A stretch of DNA of 64,000 bases from Pyrenula massariospora (Eukaryota; Ascomycota; Eurotiomycetes; Pyrenulales; Pyrenulaceae), in NCBI GenBank assembly GCA_021030905.1, contig JAGFMI010000001.1, forward strand, positions 2,337,230 through 2,401,229, read 5' to 3'. The notes beneath the pieces are model-generated. The model was not told the DNA's origin and made no database searches. It saw only the letters and a program-made list of their open reading frames with translations. A program made the position numbers and the translations under genes. Below, one piece after another: positions 1 through 9,996 of the stretch. Positions within the stretch are counted from its first letter, which is position 1. The number at the start of each line of letters is the position of its first letter.

Positions 1-166
1 GACGTAATCAGCGCAAGCTGATGACTTGCGCTTACTAGGCATTCCTCGTTGAAGAGCAATAATTGCAATGCTCTATCCCCAGCACGACAGAGTTTAACAA
101 GATTACCCAAACCTTTCGGTTAAGGTGATGTACTCGCTGGCTCTGTCAGTGTAGCGCGCGTGCGGC

Positions 167-249
167 CTGCCATACGTTAGTTTCAAAGTCTTAAAAAGTA
201 CAACCAAGGGGGAAAAGGGAGAGGGTTAAAAAAAAATTGTAAAACTTAC
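167..249 (-). other. Spliceosomal-type intron inside 18S rRNA
   Basis: On the minus strand this 83-nt insertion begins GTAAGT, contains CTAAC close to its 3' end and finishes GGCAG. Removing it restores the conserved SSU junction TTCTGG/GCCGCA exactly. These are nuclear mRNA-type splice signals, not group I ends (U before the intron, G at its end). Spliceosomal introns in nuclear rDNA are known from some ascomycetes, notably lichen-forming ones. The identification is direct from sequence; splicing in vivo is inferred. Confidence 0.85.
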
Positions 250-261
250 CCAGAACATCTA

Positions 262-483
262 CACTTTTATCCCTGCCTTGACAGCGGGAGCGGGCTATAT
301 CTTAGGCGGTCGAAATATTCAACCACCCACTTCCAAGTAGTCTCTTAACCGCAGACATCAGACCATTTGTTAAATATTTTAACTGGTTTACCTGGGCCCC
401 GAGTTGCTCGTAAGAGCTTCTCAGACGAGGGAAGTGACGCGCCAATCTGGCACTCCTAAACGACTACCCCTAGATTTCTTCAA
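262..483 (-). ncRNA. Group I intron at the SSU S1199-type site
   Basis: A 222-nt insertion between SSU exon ends GATGCCCT and TAGATGTT. The upstream exon ends in U and the intron ends in G, as group I splicing needs. Core-like strings are visible on the minus strand: TTAAGAGACTA (R/P7-like) and AAGATATAGCC (S/P7 3' strand-like). The site matches the much-used fungal S1199 position. It is too short to encode a homing endonuclease. Only 12 nt of exon separate it from the spliceosomal intron. Confidence 0.85.
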
Positions 484-710
484 AGGGCATCACAGACCTG
501 TTATTGCCTCGTACTTCCTTGGGCTTGAGCCCAAAGTCCTTCTAAGAAGCCTGCGACCAACCAAAGTCAGCCTGGCTATTTAGTAAGTCAAGGTCTCGTT
601 CGTTATCGCAATTAAGCAGACAAATCACTCCACCAACTAAGAACGGCCATGCACCACCACCCACAAAATCAAGAAAGAGCTCTCAATCTGTCAATCCTTA
701 TTGTGTCTGG

Positions 711-992
711 CGAATATTACCATCTCTGGTGAGACAATCTTCTTGCAAGACGCCCGAGAAGAGTTGTAGTTAACTACAGGTCTAGCATATACCAAAACCA
801 TAGATGTCTACGGCCCACCGCTTGCTGTGCGTTACGACGACCTCGGGAACATGCCTAGAGGTTCGCCACGGGGTTAACCTTTCCGTGACAGGTGAGATGT
901 TCTCCGTAGCAGCAGGTGTTGTTGTGCTCTATGTAGAGCACATCTAACGTAAATTGTTATTCCAGGCCCAAACAATAACTAAAGATTAGTTA
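711..992 (-). ncRNA. Group I intron at the SSU S943-type site
   Basis: A 282-nt insertion between exon ends CTCACCAGGT and CCAGACAC; the exon ends in U and the intron ends in G. The location corresponds to the known S943 hot spot of fungal nuclear SSU. I did not fold the core, so the group I call rests on site, ends and size. There is no endonuclease ORF. Confidence 0.75.
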
Positions 993-1066
993 ACCTGGTG
1001 AGTTTTCCCGTGTTGAGTCAAATTAAGCCGCAGGCTCCACGCCTTGTGGTGCCCTTCCGTCAATTT

Positions 1067-1100
<34 letters not shown>

Positions 1101-1210
1101 AGAGCCCAAACGCTAATGATTTCTCGTAAGGTGCTGAACAGGTCATATAAAGGAAACACTGTCCAATCCCTTGCCGGCATCGTTTATGGTTAAGACTACG
1201 ACGGTATCTG

Positions 1211-1456
1211 CGTTCAACACCCGCGCTATTGTAACACGGGACTCGACGGTATCAGAAATCTGCTTCAAGCAAATCCACCAGCATTCAGTCTGTGGACTGC
1301 ATCTCCGGTTGAAATAGTTGAAAATCTCAACGGGAGACTTGGCTGCAGATTGCCCTTCAGAGGACTCTCTACATTTGGCTGGTATCACCGCAGGCACCGG
1401 ACCTGGGTTAAGCCGCTGTTAAGCGGCGTCCAATTTTTGACGACCAGATGGTTCAA
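1211..1456 (-). ncRNA. Group I intron at the SSU S788-type site
   Basis: A 246-nt insertion between GACGAT and CAGATACC, with exon-final U and intron-final G. A P7-like CAGTCCACAGACTGAA string is present on the minus strand. The position matches the known S788 insertion site. No homing endonuclease gene is present. Confidence 0.8.
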
Positions 1457-2452
1457 ATCGTCTTCGATCCCCTAACTTTCGTTCACTGATTAATGAAAAC
1501 ATCCTTGGCGAATGCTTTCGCAATAGTTAGTCTTCAATAAATCCAAGAATTTCACCTCTGACAATTGAATACTGACGCCCCCGACTATCCCTATTAATCA
1601 TTACAGCGGTCCTAGAAACCAACAAAATAGAACCGATGTCCTATTCTATTATTCCATGCTAAGATATTCGAGCAAAGGCCTGCTTTGAACACTCTAATTT
1701 TTTCAAAGTAAAAGTCCTGGTTCCCCACTACACCCAGTGAAGGGCATAGAGCTCCCCAGAAGGAAAGAACCGGCCGAATCCGTACGCTCGATTAGGAGGA
1801 CAGATCGGCCCGTTCCAAGGTTCAACTACGAGCTTTTTAACTGCAACAACTTTAATATACGCTATTGGAGCTGGAATTACCGCGGCTGCTGGCACCAGAC
1901 TTGCCCTCCAATTGTTCCTCGTTAAGGGATTTAGATTGTACTCATTCCAATTCCAAGACCCAAAAGAGCCCTGGATCAGTATTTATTGTCACTACCTCTT
2001 CGTGTCGAAATTGGGTAATTTGCGCGCCTGCTGCCTTCCTTGGATGTGGTAGCCGTTTCTCAGGCTCCCTCTCCGGAATCGAACCCTAATTCCCCGTTAC
2101 CCGTCGCTACCATTATAGGTCTCTATCCTATAATCGAAAGTTGATAGGGCAGAATTTTGAATGAACCATCGCCGGCGCAAGGCCATGCGATTCGTAAAGT
2201 TATTATGATTCACCAAGGAGCCCCGAAGGGCATTGGTTTTTAATCTAATAAATACACCCCTTCCGAAGTCGAGGTTTTTAGCATGTATTAGCTCTAGAAT
2301 TACCACGGTTATCCAGGTAAAGGTACTATCAAATAAATAAAAACTGATATAATGAGCCATTCGCAGTTTCACAGTATAGATTGCTTATACTTAGACATGC
2401 ATGGCTTAATCTTTGAGACAAGCATATGACTACTGGCAGAATCAACCAGGTA

Positions 2453-3621
2453 ACTATCGTTAACGACTACACAATTTTCAACGAAGAAAAATTGTGACAG
2501 CCGCAGCACCCCGAAAGGCGCAGGATTTATACTCTGGAAGGGATGACATCACAAAGACGATCATCCAATTCTCGAACGTCTTCATCCGTTAAGACAAAGG
2601 CATCTTTGAACCATCCAATTGCCCCCTCTGAATTCCCCAGGAAGTGGTCCACCACAGAGTCCAATCAACATCGTGAGACGCGTCACAGAACTGTTGTATA
2701 CACCCCCCAGATGGAGAATACCGACAGCCCGTCACGTCCGGCGGAACCAGACGGATACAGACTGCGGCTTATCTCCGAATATATAGGTGAAGATCTTAGC
2801 CAACGGCCAATAATCCACAGACCTCATCATTGCCCAACGGAACATAGCCTTTGGGAACTTCGGTTGCCACCAAATCGAATAATCCACCATGCAGTTAAAC
2901 GCGGTGAACTACTCAACCGGGGCAGAAGGCTGTCTCCAAGGCCGGAGTAATATCCCATCACTCGGCCCCCGGAAGAGAACCCTGCAAGGACGAAACACGG
3001 TGCAAGGATCGCGCACAGGCGGCGCCAGCCCCCAGCCGAGCCCGAACAAGATACCGTCAGCAACCCCGCGAGTATAAAAGTCTCGACCTCCCTCGACCTA
3101 AAGGTCTGAGGCTGTCGAGAAGTCTTCCTCAGGAGTGCCCGCACACTTGGCCCAGTTAAAACTCCGGTTGAAACTCGTAAGAGTCCCAACGGCAGTTGTT
3201 CGGCTTCAGGGACTAATGGCGCCCGCACGCGCCCGCGTAAAATTTTTACGTACAAAAAGCGGGTTCAATTTCGTGTGCAGCAGTTCTGCTGCAAATTTTG
3301 CCCAAAATTTGAGGGTTTTTTGTATGGGAGCCGATCAAAAAAAACCACTTTCTAACCCGGTTACCGGCCATGGGTAAAGGGCCAAAATAGATAGGGCAAA
3401 TAGGCGTGCCTACGTTGAGATACCACCTAACTTCGACGAAGCAGTCAAAAGATGCTGGTGCTGCCTCTGAGGTAGGTGGGATAACGCTGCCCGCCTCCTC
3501 CATTATCGAGCCTGTTAAGCTTTGGGGCGACTTTAACGGGGCAGGGCACTCCGGGCGGGGCTCGTTGAGGGGCGCGCGGCGGTCAACGGTTGGAAATTGG
3601 GGAAGTGAAAGGGAGAGATCA
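2453..3621. other. rDNA upstream spacer (5' ETS / IGS)
   Basis: This stretch precedes the 18S 5' end on the minus strand and should hold the 5' external transcribed spacer and part of the intergenic spacer. Scattered ORFs occur on both strands, but none has recognisable protein features. The Pol I promoter cannot be pinpointed. The region runs into an assembly gap. Confidence 0.6.
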
Positions 3622-3721
3622 NNNNNNNNNNNNNNNNNNNNNNNNNNNNNNNNNNNNNNNNNNNNNNNNNNNNNNNNNNNNNNNNNNNNNNNNNNNNNNN
3701 NNNNNNNNNNNNNNNNNNNNN
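3622..3721. other. Assembly gap (100 N)
   Basis: Exactly 100 consecutive N mark a scaffold join of unknown true length between the rDNA spacer and the protein-coding block. Linkage across it depends on scaffolding. Confidence 1.
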
Positions 3722-3937
3722 CACGTTCCCTATTAGTGGGTGAACAATCCAACGCTTACCGAATTCTGCTTCGGTATGATAGGAAGAGCCGACATCGATA
3801 GCTGAGATTGTCGGTGTCGCAGAACAAAGAATATATAATACAAGAGCTATAGTAGCTGTAACCGTCATAATGGCGGAGGGCCATTCTGCAACACCGGAAG
3901 ACTCGTCCATACGAGCTCGAAAGACTTGCCGACGCCA

Positions 3938-4649
3938 CTAAGGTTGGTCGTCGATGGTGGAGAGGAACCGCGGCGGAGCCTGGTAAGAACAGGTTCGTCC
4001 CGTCGTGATAGCCTTGTATACGAACTGGATATTGTTGGGGCAAACTTGCTCAGAGATGACGACGTGGAAGATATCGCCGGCGTCTTGGATCTCGGCAAGC
4101 TCATGGGTGGACCACATGCGAAGAAGTGTACATCGTTCGAGCCGCTGTGAAGAAGCTGAAGAAGCTGAAGAAGCGAGTGCTTGGTGGGGGTTGAATGGCC
4201 GTGGTGAAAAGCCAGGATCGAAAGATCGCACGTCAAAGCTTGGGTGCTTCTGTAGCTTGGTGCAGGCTTCGACGATACTCGTGATTGGCATCCCATGTCA
4301 TGACTGGATAGGTCTCTTCTCACTGCGGAGTAAATCTTCCTATGTGTAGGCACTGGTGTAGAAGCGAAAGCGAGAGAGGAGGATGACGGATCACGTAGGT
4401 TGCTTGGGCCGCGTCGTACGTTGCAGCATGAACGATGTCTTCACTTGGACCAAAATGGGCATCTGCAAGGGTGAAGAGTATGGGGAGCTTTTGGTCAGAT
4501 GCGAGAGCATGATAGAGAAGAAGACGTGTTGAGGTGAGGTTCAGAAGATCTGAGAAAGAAACGTAAGACGGAAAGAGGGACAAAGGTAGTTTAGTCGGGA
4601 GAAGGTCAAGCGCTGCAAGCGTTAGCTCGCGGACCGTGTCAGTAGACAT
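3938..4649 (-). CDS. Hypothetical protein, two-exon model
   Basis: Two minus-strand open stretches join in frame if a 46-nt intron at 4278-4323 (GTGAGA donor, GAG acceptor) is removed, giving about 221 aa. The ATG at 4649 starts MSTDTVREL. The first exon is leucine-rich and helical-looking; the second has a Ser/Ala run and ends STIDDQP. I recognise no family. An open frame continues upstream to 4814 without a clear start, so the true N-terminus could be longer. It could also be chance ORFs downstream of BRX1; no homology supports it. Confidence 0.33.
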
Positions 4650-5129
4650 TAGCGGGACTGAGTTTTGGGAGAAATGAGAGAGAAACGTAGGACTAGACTG
4701 CAAGGCGAAGTTCCTTTGGGAGAATCTTTGCAGGAGTCTTCCAAGACGACTCTTCCAACCCCTGGGACGATGAGAAGGGGCGACTGCATTGGGGGTGGAA
4801 TTTGCGCGAACCAAGGAGGGTTGCCGTGCATCGAGACTCTAAAGGGGAGTGAACGTGGCGGATACAATGCGTGCGGCATACATGCAAAGTGAATAGGAAA
4901 GCGAGTTTGTAGCTCCGTAAGATTTTTCTCAGGGTCTTGCCTTGGCGTGGATCGACTGGCTAGAGACGAATGGGGCAGAGAGGCAATGCATTGATTTGAT
5001 CGCTTGATCTTCCGTTCATGAAATGTCGATTACAGCAAGCACAATCCGCAGACTGCGAACCTCTTGTCTACCTAGATAAGTAACCAGGCGCGGGTTCTAC
5101 AACATCTGCAGCATCGAGATCCACGGTGT

Positions 5130-6155
5130 CTATCGAAAGATCACATCATTGTCCCAGACGGCCTTTTTCTTCTTGCTGCCGCCTTGTAGCCCCATCGCTG
5201 TCCTCCTTGCAGCTCTTTCTTCCACCTCGTCTCTCCTGCGCAAATGCTTCGCGGCTTTCTGAAGCCTTGCTTCTCTGCGCACCTGATTCGAGCTAACATA
5301 CTCCTTGTTCTCATAGATGATCGGTCCACCAAAGCTCCCCTCCTGGATCAAGATAGGGCTTATCACGAAGCGAATTCCAATCTCAGCCAAAGCGACGTCT
5401 GTACCTCGTTCATTTGCTGTGCCTTTCTCGGCTTCGCGAATCTCGTAGACTCTCACCCAGATCTTTCCGTCAAGACAAAAGACTCCAATGATGCGATCGA
5501 TGAAGGGTTTCATGCCTCTCACGCCGCTCTTGGGCACACAGAACACTGCCTTCAACATCTCCCTCACTAGACCTTTGTACTCTTGACCTGCCGCAAAGTC
5601 GTCCTCGAAACTCTTGTCAAAAACCACCAATCCCCGACCACCTTTTAGACAATTTCCGCCAAATCCAAGCTCCCCCATTGTGTGAATGTTGGTGACGCTG
5701 AACTTGATTGTCGGCCCGTTCGGTGCACGAGCGATCCAGAGGTACAGGTCTTGACCGTGCTTCCTCGCCTCCAGAAAGAAGATGTAATTGCATGAGTGTA
5801 GGTCGGCAAGCGCATTCAGGGCTGCGTTGTAATTGTTGGAGGATTTGGTGTCGAGCTTCGTGTCTTTGTAAGTGTGAGGGAAGAGCGAGTGTAGGTCTGA
5901 GAGGAAATGACGGTGTCTGCGATCATCAGCGCTCTCTAATCTTGGTCTAAGTCATTGCGCATGAGCCGACCTGTGCGAGACTCCTCGCGAAGTGAGCATT
6001 AGTATACGCGATTTCAACTCAAGGGGAAGGTGGGAGCTCGGGCTTGGTTCCCGCCCGACGGTGACACTGCTGTCGTCACTGAGGTCTGCAGGATCCTCGA
6101 AATCTGACGAGGAGTCATTTCGATCTCTGCTGAAGGCTTTGTATGCATGCGCCAT
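5130..6155 (-). CDS. BRX1: Ribosome biogenesis protein BRX1 (Brix domain)
   Basis: Nucleolar factor for 60S subunit assembly, binding pre-rRNA. Two exons: 6155-5971 and 5916-5130, with a 54-nt intron at 5917-5970 whose removal restores the conserved SHRHRHFLSDL stretch. The product is 323 aa, slightly longer than the yeast protein (about 290). Brix landmarks are present: LTSRGVSHR, PHTYKDTKLDTKS, NNYNAALNALADLHSCNY, FLEARKHGQDLYLW, APNGPTIKF, NCLKGGRGL, DGKIWVRVYEI and EGSFGGPIIYENKEYVS, plus a basic C-terminal tail. The start MAHAYKAF has a good context and matches the family's MxxxYKA opening. The donor GTCGGC is non-consensus. It lies downstream of NAA35 on the same strand. Confidence 0.95.
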
Positions 6156-6403
6156 GGCGGTGCGTGCTGTGCAGCAAGACCGAGTTGTGCTGGAAAACTT
6201 TTCCTGTGCGCAAGTTCCGGGGCGGCAAAACTTCGGGGAGCGCAAGGCTCAAAGCGCGGCGAGGCTGGAAAACACGAGGCTGTAAGAGGGAAATTTCGTA
6301 GAGCCTTACAATGAAGGGCGCCAACGAACCATGCCGGACTGCTCTATTGCCGATCACACACGCACACGGACCTGGTCAGACATTCGTCTCCGCGGCCCCC
6401 GGC

Positions 6404-8903
6404 CTACGATTCAACTATCTTGGGTACTGGCCAATAAGCAGAGTAAGAGCCTTTCTCGCCAGGCGCCGGTATCTCGACCTTGATGCCTAGCAGTGCTTTC
6501 TTGTCGCTTCCCTCACCGGATCGAGAGACCGCATGAGCCTTCTCCATCCATTTCTTCACTGTACTGACGGCAATGCTTGTGGCGATGCACGCCCGGATCG
6601 TGTTCTTGACGTCTGCATTCCATGCTGTAGCGATGTCGAACCTGTTACGTGAAATGTTGTCTGGACGGGACTTGGACACCGGAGTTCGTCCCATGTTCCA
6701 TTTATTGTCCCACCCGTCGCTCAACACTTCTTCCCAAGACCTTCTTGCTTCTCCAGCTGCACGAGCTGCGCGATCTATCACGGCCGTGTCGCTTTCTCCG
6801 TTGAGTTGATTCTCATGATTGAAGTCTTCAAACGGTAAGATTTGAGGGATGCCTAGAGGATGGAAAGCTTTCATGCGGAGTTCGTAGCGTAGTCTGTCCG
6901 ATGAGTAGGGCTGGGACGGAGAAGAGAGTAGATCGAATCGTTGTAGCACTACGTATAATGCGTGCAATGCTTCGGCGAGGTTATCGTGTGCGCGCACTTG
7001 ATGGAATTGACGGTCGAGCTTCCACAGTACAATATCAACCTCGTTGCCAATGTTATGTGTAGTCTCAGAGCTCGGCTTACGGGTATCTGCCTCGACTTTT
7101 CGCCTTCGTCCTGCTTCCTCGACAAAAAAGCTCATCCGGTTGAGATGTGCTAGGTGTGTTGTGCAAATGTGGCTGGTGTACCAAAGCATGCCAGGAATCT
7201 CACTGGGAACGTACACAGAGAGTTCGAAGCCCATTTGCAGTATGCAGCGAAGCTGATGCAGTTTCCAGTGATACATCCAACTGCTAAGTGAATAGGAGAA
7301 GCTAGGTTGAGAGGCACCGGAGTACTTGAGCGGTTCTTCATGAACTACCGACTGGAGCGATGTATCTAATTCCTCAACCTCAACCTGCAGATTATCCCAC
7401 TCCGTCACGAAGTGGCACAGTGTCCGGCGGACTCGGGCTCGATTTAGACATGCGGAACGAAAAATGCTCCAGTACGATTGCCCAATCTGTTGCACGAAAT
7501 CATTCATAGCTGCGGCCATCTTGAAGCGATCGCTTGATGGCGCCTCGGCCTTCTCATTCTCTGAATCTAGCAACACGCTGCATGGCAAGACAAGTGATTG
7601 CAGGTCTGCGAAAATGAATTCCTTCAAGGTTTGTCGATCGAAGATTTTCTCATGTCGGGAAAGATGTGTCTGCAGCAGAGACCGTACGTAAACTGATGGT
7701 TCAGGTTTTCGGGACATGAAAAGATGAATTGCCTGCCAAATCCTTTCATTGCCTTGTACATTTGCCACTTGGCATAGGTCCGCGGCGTCCTGACACATCC
7801 TTCGCAAGAATTCGCATGCCTCGGTAAGAGGCATGTTCACCATGGGCCGAGGAGGCGCACTACTGGCCATTGTTCTTTGGAGCTTCAGACTAAAACTTCC
7901 CTCAACACACTTTGAGTTCTCACAGGATTTGCACATCTCTCCTAGTAAAGTAAGGGCAGAGGAGTGGCTTGATGTGTTTCGAGAGTCAGTGACGCTGTTG
8001 TCCTTTTGCAAAGCCGAGAGAAATTCTTGACGGAATATCAGGCGGGTCTCGAGCGCAGACCGCATTTCCGTCGGTAGAGAGGACTCCTCCAAGTATGCCT
8101 GAGCATCGTCCAGGAGAAGGAGAATCTCATCAGCGTCAACATTGTGTAGGAGAGGTCGATTATAGACTTGACTGGAGAAATCTTCATCCTACCGAGGGTC
8201 AACGTTGAGAGTCGTTTTGAGAGCATAGGAAGCGTACCTCATAGTAATGCTGGCTGCAAACTTGTCGGTGTACAAAATCGCAAGACTTGATTGTGCCTAC
8301 ACAGTATGATCGCAGCACACGATGAACTAACGGTTTATCTCTGTGCTCGGCCTTGTTGCGCTGGAACTGAGCATCCTCGAGAGTCTTGGGCTCAGGCCAG
8401 AGCAGCCGATCAATGTAGACCGACGTATAGAGCGTTTGAGAGAGCGGATGTCCCATGTACCAGGCGACCTAGCACTTTTTCAATTCAATGTCGGATTGCG
8501 TCGGGGAATAGGGTGCCGAATCTACCTCGTGGCACAGCATTTGGTCCATGATCCCAAGTATCTCCTCTGGTAATAGCTTTTTGCATGTATCGTATTCCTC
8601 GAGGAGAGATTCGCCGGGCTCCAGCAGGCCGCTGTCCATTTTAGGGTCTCCGACCTATGGATATGTCAGACGGGCATCGCAACGTATCAATGTTGACCTA
8701 CTTCTAGGGCGCTCACGGACTCGAAGAGTGTGAAGTATTCATCCTTGACCAATTGCCCTGTGTGGAGCGCTGTGAATTCCCCTTAGCCTATGCAATAGAA
8801 TTTTGCCGCATGACGGACCTGAAGCAGCTTGGTGAAATGCTTCCGTTATGTCTTTGGCGTGCATCTTCTGCGAGAGCACACGGGTGGTGCTCTTGCTAGC
8901 CAT
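6404..8903 (-). CDS. NAA35: NatC N-terminal acetyltransferase auxiliary subunit NAA35 (Mak10)
   Basis: Scaffold subunit of the cytosolic NatC complex, which acetylates Met-hydrophobic N-termini. Five exons: 8903-8819, 8769-8702, 8654-8526, 8468-8238 and 8188-6404; introns of 47-57 nt; product about 765 aa. Family blocks confirm every junction: DITEAFHQAAS, QLVKDEYFTLFESVSALE, GDPKMDSGLLEPGE, LLPEEILGIMDQ, MGHPLSQTLYTSVYIDRLL, VLRSYCVGTIKSCDFV, then the long C-terminal part with RCILQMGFELSVYVPSEI. The intron between DQMLCHE and VAWYMGHP removes an in-frame TAG. ATG 8903 is chosen because it directly precedes the conserved DIT block. Confidence 0.95.
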
Positions 8904-9283
8904 GATGACCTTGTCAATGGATGATTTGTAGGTAGAATACAGGACATTGTAGCCTGCTGGTTGCAACAGACGGCAAAGGCAAACGTTCCGAAAATAACGA
9001 AGGAGTTTCACACAGCAGGGGTGAGTCAAGAATGGTGGTGAGCTATTGACACTTTAATCTGTGATGCAGGTGCAGCTACAAGGCTGCGAACATTGCGGAA
9101 CGTCTACTCGAAGGTGAGAGTGTGAGAATCAAGGGAGCTTTGGAGCATAGTTGGATTAATCGAGGATTTTAAATCTACGCGTGAAGTTTTCATGCGGCTG
9201 TCCGACTTCCATCCAGTAAAAGCATAGCTGACCTGCCGCACAACGTGGTTGTCATTCATCTATATGGTCACCGGCCATTCTCA

Positions 9284-9622
9284 TCACTTTGCCTCCTGCC
9301 CTGCAGACTCTGCCATTGCACTCGCATTCGCATTAGCCAAACTTGTGTTCTCTCCCTGCTTGCCATTCTGTAGAGAGTGGGAAATTAGTTGCGGATCGAG
9401 GTCAGCGGACGAGGAAACCCACCTCCCACTTTGCAAATCGCAGATCCATCTCGCCTCTTCGCTCTGCTTGTAATCTTGGACCTTCCTTGAGAGACCGGCG
9501 AACGACTCGGGCTGCAACGGCGAGGTATCGATTGTATCTGCAGGAGACATTAGTTGGCTGGGGCGACAAGATACGCAGCCGGTTGCGTACGTTAGTCCAG
9601 CAGCCTTCCAGGAAAAAGACAT
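9284..9622 (-). CDS. ATP15: Mitochondrial ATP synthase epsilon subunit (F1 central stalk)
   Basis: Small stalk subunit of mitochondrial F1Fo ATP synthase. Three exons: 9622-9591, 9537-9423 and 9367-9284; introns of 53 and 55 nt, both with CAACTAAT branch sites. The spliced product is 76 aa, the usual size. It opens MSFSWKAAGLTYNRYLAVA, followed by ARVVRRSLKEG, RLQAERRGEMDLRFAKWE and NGKQGE, all diagnostic of fungal ATP15. Unspliced, the frame reads through without a stop but loses the conserved block, so the plain ORF is misleading. No cleavable presequence is evident, as usual in this family. Confidence 0.95.
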   Translation of the reverse strand: MSFSWKAAGLTYATGCVSCRPSQLMSPADTIDTSPLQPESFAGLSRKVQDYKQSEEARWICDLQSGRWVSSSADLDPQLISHSLQNGKQGENTSLANANASAMAESAGQEAK

Positions 9623-9996
9623 GATGGGCAGTATCGTCGCTTCTGGCTGCGGTGTGCTCCGTTGAGTTGTGTTTAGGTTGAAGCTTCAACTCTTCAGCGT
9701 CCTGGAAGCTTTGGAGAGCTTCAACTGCCAATCGGAACTAGGTCTAACGGGGTAACCTCGGCTAGCGGCCCCTTTCAAGGGAGGAGAGTCAAGCGTCGAC
9801 GCCCTCGCATCGTCTACGCCTCTCTTGGGCTGGCCTGGCACCAAGATGATAGCCATCTTATTGCTGGTCAAAGATGAATGAATGCTTGCTTGCGGTGGCT
9901 CCATATCTCTTTCAACTTCAATGTACGTGCAACAAAGTCCGAGACTAACTACACCTTCCGAATAGGCCACAAAGGATACCAACCATGACAAGTCTG

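Larger units (their letters stand above)
1..2452 (-). rRNA. 18S (SSU) rRNA gene, 3' end cut by window edge, four introns
   Basis: Reverse-complement reading shows the universal SSU 5' start (CCTGGTTGATTCTGCCAG) at about 2452 and universal blocks down to the GATTACGTC segment at position 1, so roughly the last 165 nt of the mature gene lie outside. Exons by comparison with the known 18S sequence: 2452-1457, 1210-993, 710-484, 261-250 and 166-1, about 1619 nt in total, as expected for this part of a fungal SSU. Four insertions interrupt it: three group I-type and one spliceosomal-type. Several normally conserved stretches are altered, for example near 1080-1200, but at least one changed hairpin (about 515-535) keeps its pairing. 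That suggests a divergent functional gene rather than a decayed copy. Short ORFs inside are meaningless. Confidence 0.97.

Noticed and set aside
1143-2372. ORFs of 60-91 aa on both strands
   Set aside because: They lie inside 18S rRNA exons or the S788 group I intron and are not protein-coding.
2543-3255. Overlapping ORFs of 135 and 142 aa near the rDNA spacer
   Set aside because: Opposite-strand overlap, low-complexity composition, no motif, position in the 5' ETS/IGS.
3246-3910. ORFs spanning the N gap
   Set aside because: The frame across 100 N is meaningless and the residues are unknown.
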